Origin: Elusimicrobiaceae bacterium
GTDB lineage: Bacteria; Elusimicrobiota; Elusimicrobia; Elusimicrobiales; Elusimicrobiaceae
Length of the DNA: 49,585 bases
Direction: 5' to 3'
NCBI GenBank assembly: GCA_016282685.1
Contig: JAEELM010000046.1
Coordinates: 1-49,585 of the forward strand
Shown: positions 48,758 to 49,585 of the stretch, in pieces
Numbering within the stretch: position 1 is the first letter of the stretch
Layout: each line of letters starts with the position of its first letter
Notes under the pieces: model-generated
The model's input: the letters and a program-made list of their open reading frames with translations, nothing else
What the model was told of the DNA's origin: nothing
Database searches by the model: none
Made by a program: the position numbers and the translations under genes

Positions 48758-49585
48758 ATGGTAACGTTTGAAGGATACGAAAGAAGAATTGAAAAAATTA
48801 ACTCCGTTTTGAAAGAAAACGGTATTTCCTCTTTGGAAGAAGCCAAAGAAATTTGTACCCAAAAAGGGATTGATGTAGAAGCTATTGTAAAAGGCATTCA
48901 ACCCATTGCTTTTGAAAACGCTGTATGGGCTTATACAGTGGGCGCAGCAATTGCTATTAAATCCGGTGTAAAAACAGCTGCACAAGCAGCAGAAAAAATT
49001 GGGGTGGGATTGCAAAGCTTTTGTATTCCCGGCTCCGTGGCGGACCAACGTGCCGTAGGGTTGGGCCACGGGAATTTGGGAGCTATGTTGCTTTCCGAAG
49101 GAACCAAATGTTTCTGCTTTTTAGCCGGTCATGAAAGCTTTGCCGCAGCAGAAGGTGCTATCGGGATTGCCCGTACTGCCAATAAAGTACGCAAAGAGCC
49201 TTTAAGAGTTATTTTAAACGGATTGGGTAAAGATGCGGCTTACATTATTTCTCGTATTAACGGTTTTACGTCTGTTGAAACCGAATATGATTATAAAACT
49301 GGGAAATTGAAAATTGTGAGCGAAAAACCTTTTTCCAACGGCGATCGCGCCAAGGTAAAATGCTATGGTGCTGATGACGTAAACGAAGGGGTAGCTATTA
49401 TGCGTCACGAAGGGGTAGATGTTTCCATTACCGGTAACTCCACCAACCCCACCCGCTTTCAACACCCGGTAGCCGGTACTTATAAAAAATGGGCCACGGA
49501 AAACGGCAAGAAATATTTCTCCGTTGCTTCCGGTGGCGGTACAGGCCGCACCTTGCACCCGGACAATATGGCCGCCGGTCCTGCC
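48758..49585 (+). CDS. GGGtGRT-family protein, 3'-truncated by the window edge
   Basis: The frame from the ATG after CCAAGGAGAAAATAT stays open for 276 codons to the last base, so the C-terminus is missing. The family-defining motif SGGGTGRTLHPDNMAAGPA is read at the end. Other features: MVTFEGYERRIEKINSVLKENG at the start, the conserved-looking WAYTVGAAIAIKSG, GLGHGNLGAMLLSEGTKCFCFLAGHESFAAAEGAIGIARTANKVRKEP and ILNGLGKDAAYIISRINGFT. No membrane segment. Typical family length is about 330 residues, so roughly 55 are missing. Directly downstream of the NifU-like gene. Biochemical role unknown. Confidence 0.9.
   Translation, partial: MVTFEGYERRIEKINSVLKENGISSLEEAKEICTQKGIDVEAIVKGIQPIAFENAVWAYTVGAAIAIKSGVKTAAQAAEKIGVGLQSFCIPGSVADQRAVGLGHGNLGAMLLSEGTKCFCFLAGHESFAAAEGAIGIARTANKVRKEPLRVILNGLGKDAAYIISRINGFTSVETEYDYKTGKLKIVSEKPFSNGDRAKVKCYGADDVNEGVAIMRHEGVDVSITGNSTNPTRFQHPVAGTYKKWATENGKKYFSVASGGGTGRTLHPDNMAAGPA

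Overview
The window looks like chromosome from a diderm, anaerobic or fermentative bacterium of moderate GC. The best guess is a gut-type Elusimicrobiota relative. That placement is inference from gene content: a type IV pilus/type II secretion cluster with many different pilin-like proteins, a type V autotransporter, acetate kinase, a NifU-like/GGGtGRT pair, and lone housekeeping genes in short operons. No 16S or other phylogenetic marker was compared. Genes are tightly packed, with no gene-free stretch longer than about 240 bases. Most operons end in clear intrinsic terminators, and there is no IS element, prophage, CRISPR array or integrase.

Layout. 1-7.6 kb: end of a PilB/GspE ATPase, PilC/GspF, six consecutive pilin-like genes (the last lacks Glu5), a secreted zinc peptidase and a GNAT acetyltransferase. 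7.67 kb: tRNA-Arg(CCG) on the minus strand. 7.9-14.7 kb: a BAHT-type protein O-heptosyltransferase directly coupled to a 1787-residue strand-loop-strand autotransporter, probably its substrate. 14.8-21.4 kb: cinA, an AGCS sodium/amino-acid symporter, a lipoprotein, nadA-nadC and a PLP aminotransferase. 21.4-26.4 kb: two small secreted proteins, clpP, a PiT phosphate transporter with its PhoU-like partner, and ackA. 26.5-35.2 kb: lon with a CIRCE-like operator, an acyltransferase pair, yajC-secD-secF and an LTA-synthase/EptA-like sulfatase. 35.2-41.2 kb: thrS with a structured leader, a NagZ-like GH3 enzyme, a 70-residue membrane protein, yggS-yggU and an orphan pilin. 41.3-49.6 kb: MFS transporter, DUF4321-like protein, 2-TM protein, maf, trxB; a small secreted protein; a D-Ala-D-Ala dipeptidase divergent from era; serC; and the NifU-like gene followed by a GGGtGRT gene that runs off the end.

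Three regulatory patterns stand out. (1) Eight genes (cinA, clpP, the GH3 gene, the MFS gene, era, the dipeptidase, serC and the sulfatase) have a TATAAT/TACAAT-type -10 box ending only 5-8 bases before the ATG and no Shine-Dalgarno, so their mRNAs are probably leaderless. Genes inside operons carry ordinary GGAG sites. (2) A near-palindromic element, RGGTCCAAAGGCCC, directly abuts the -35 position of two unlinked promoters that both drive small signal-peptide proteins, suggesting an undescribed activator regulon. (3) lon has a CIRCE-like inverted repeat whose right arm overlaps the -35 box, implying HrcA-type heat-shock control.

The most distinctive system is the O-heptosyltransferase/autotransporter pair. 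The autotransporter is unusual: its beta-barrel is followed by a Pro/Gln/Arg-rich tail of about 210 residues, and a short YxQxLEQQ[YW] motif occurs at both extreme ends of the protein.
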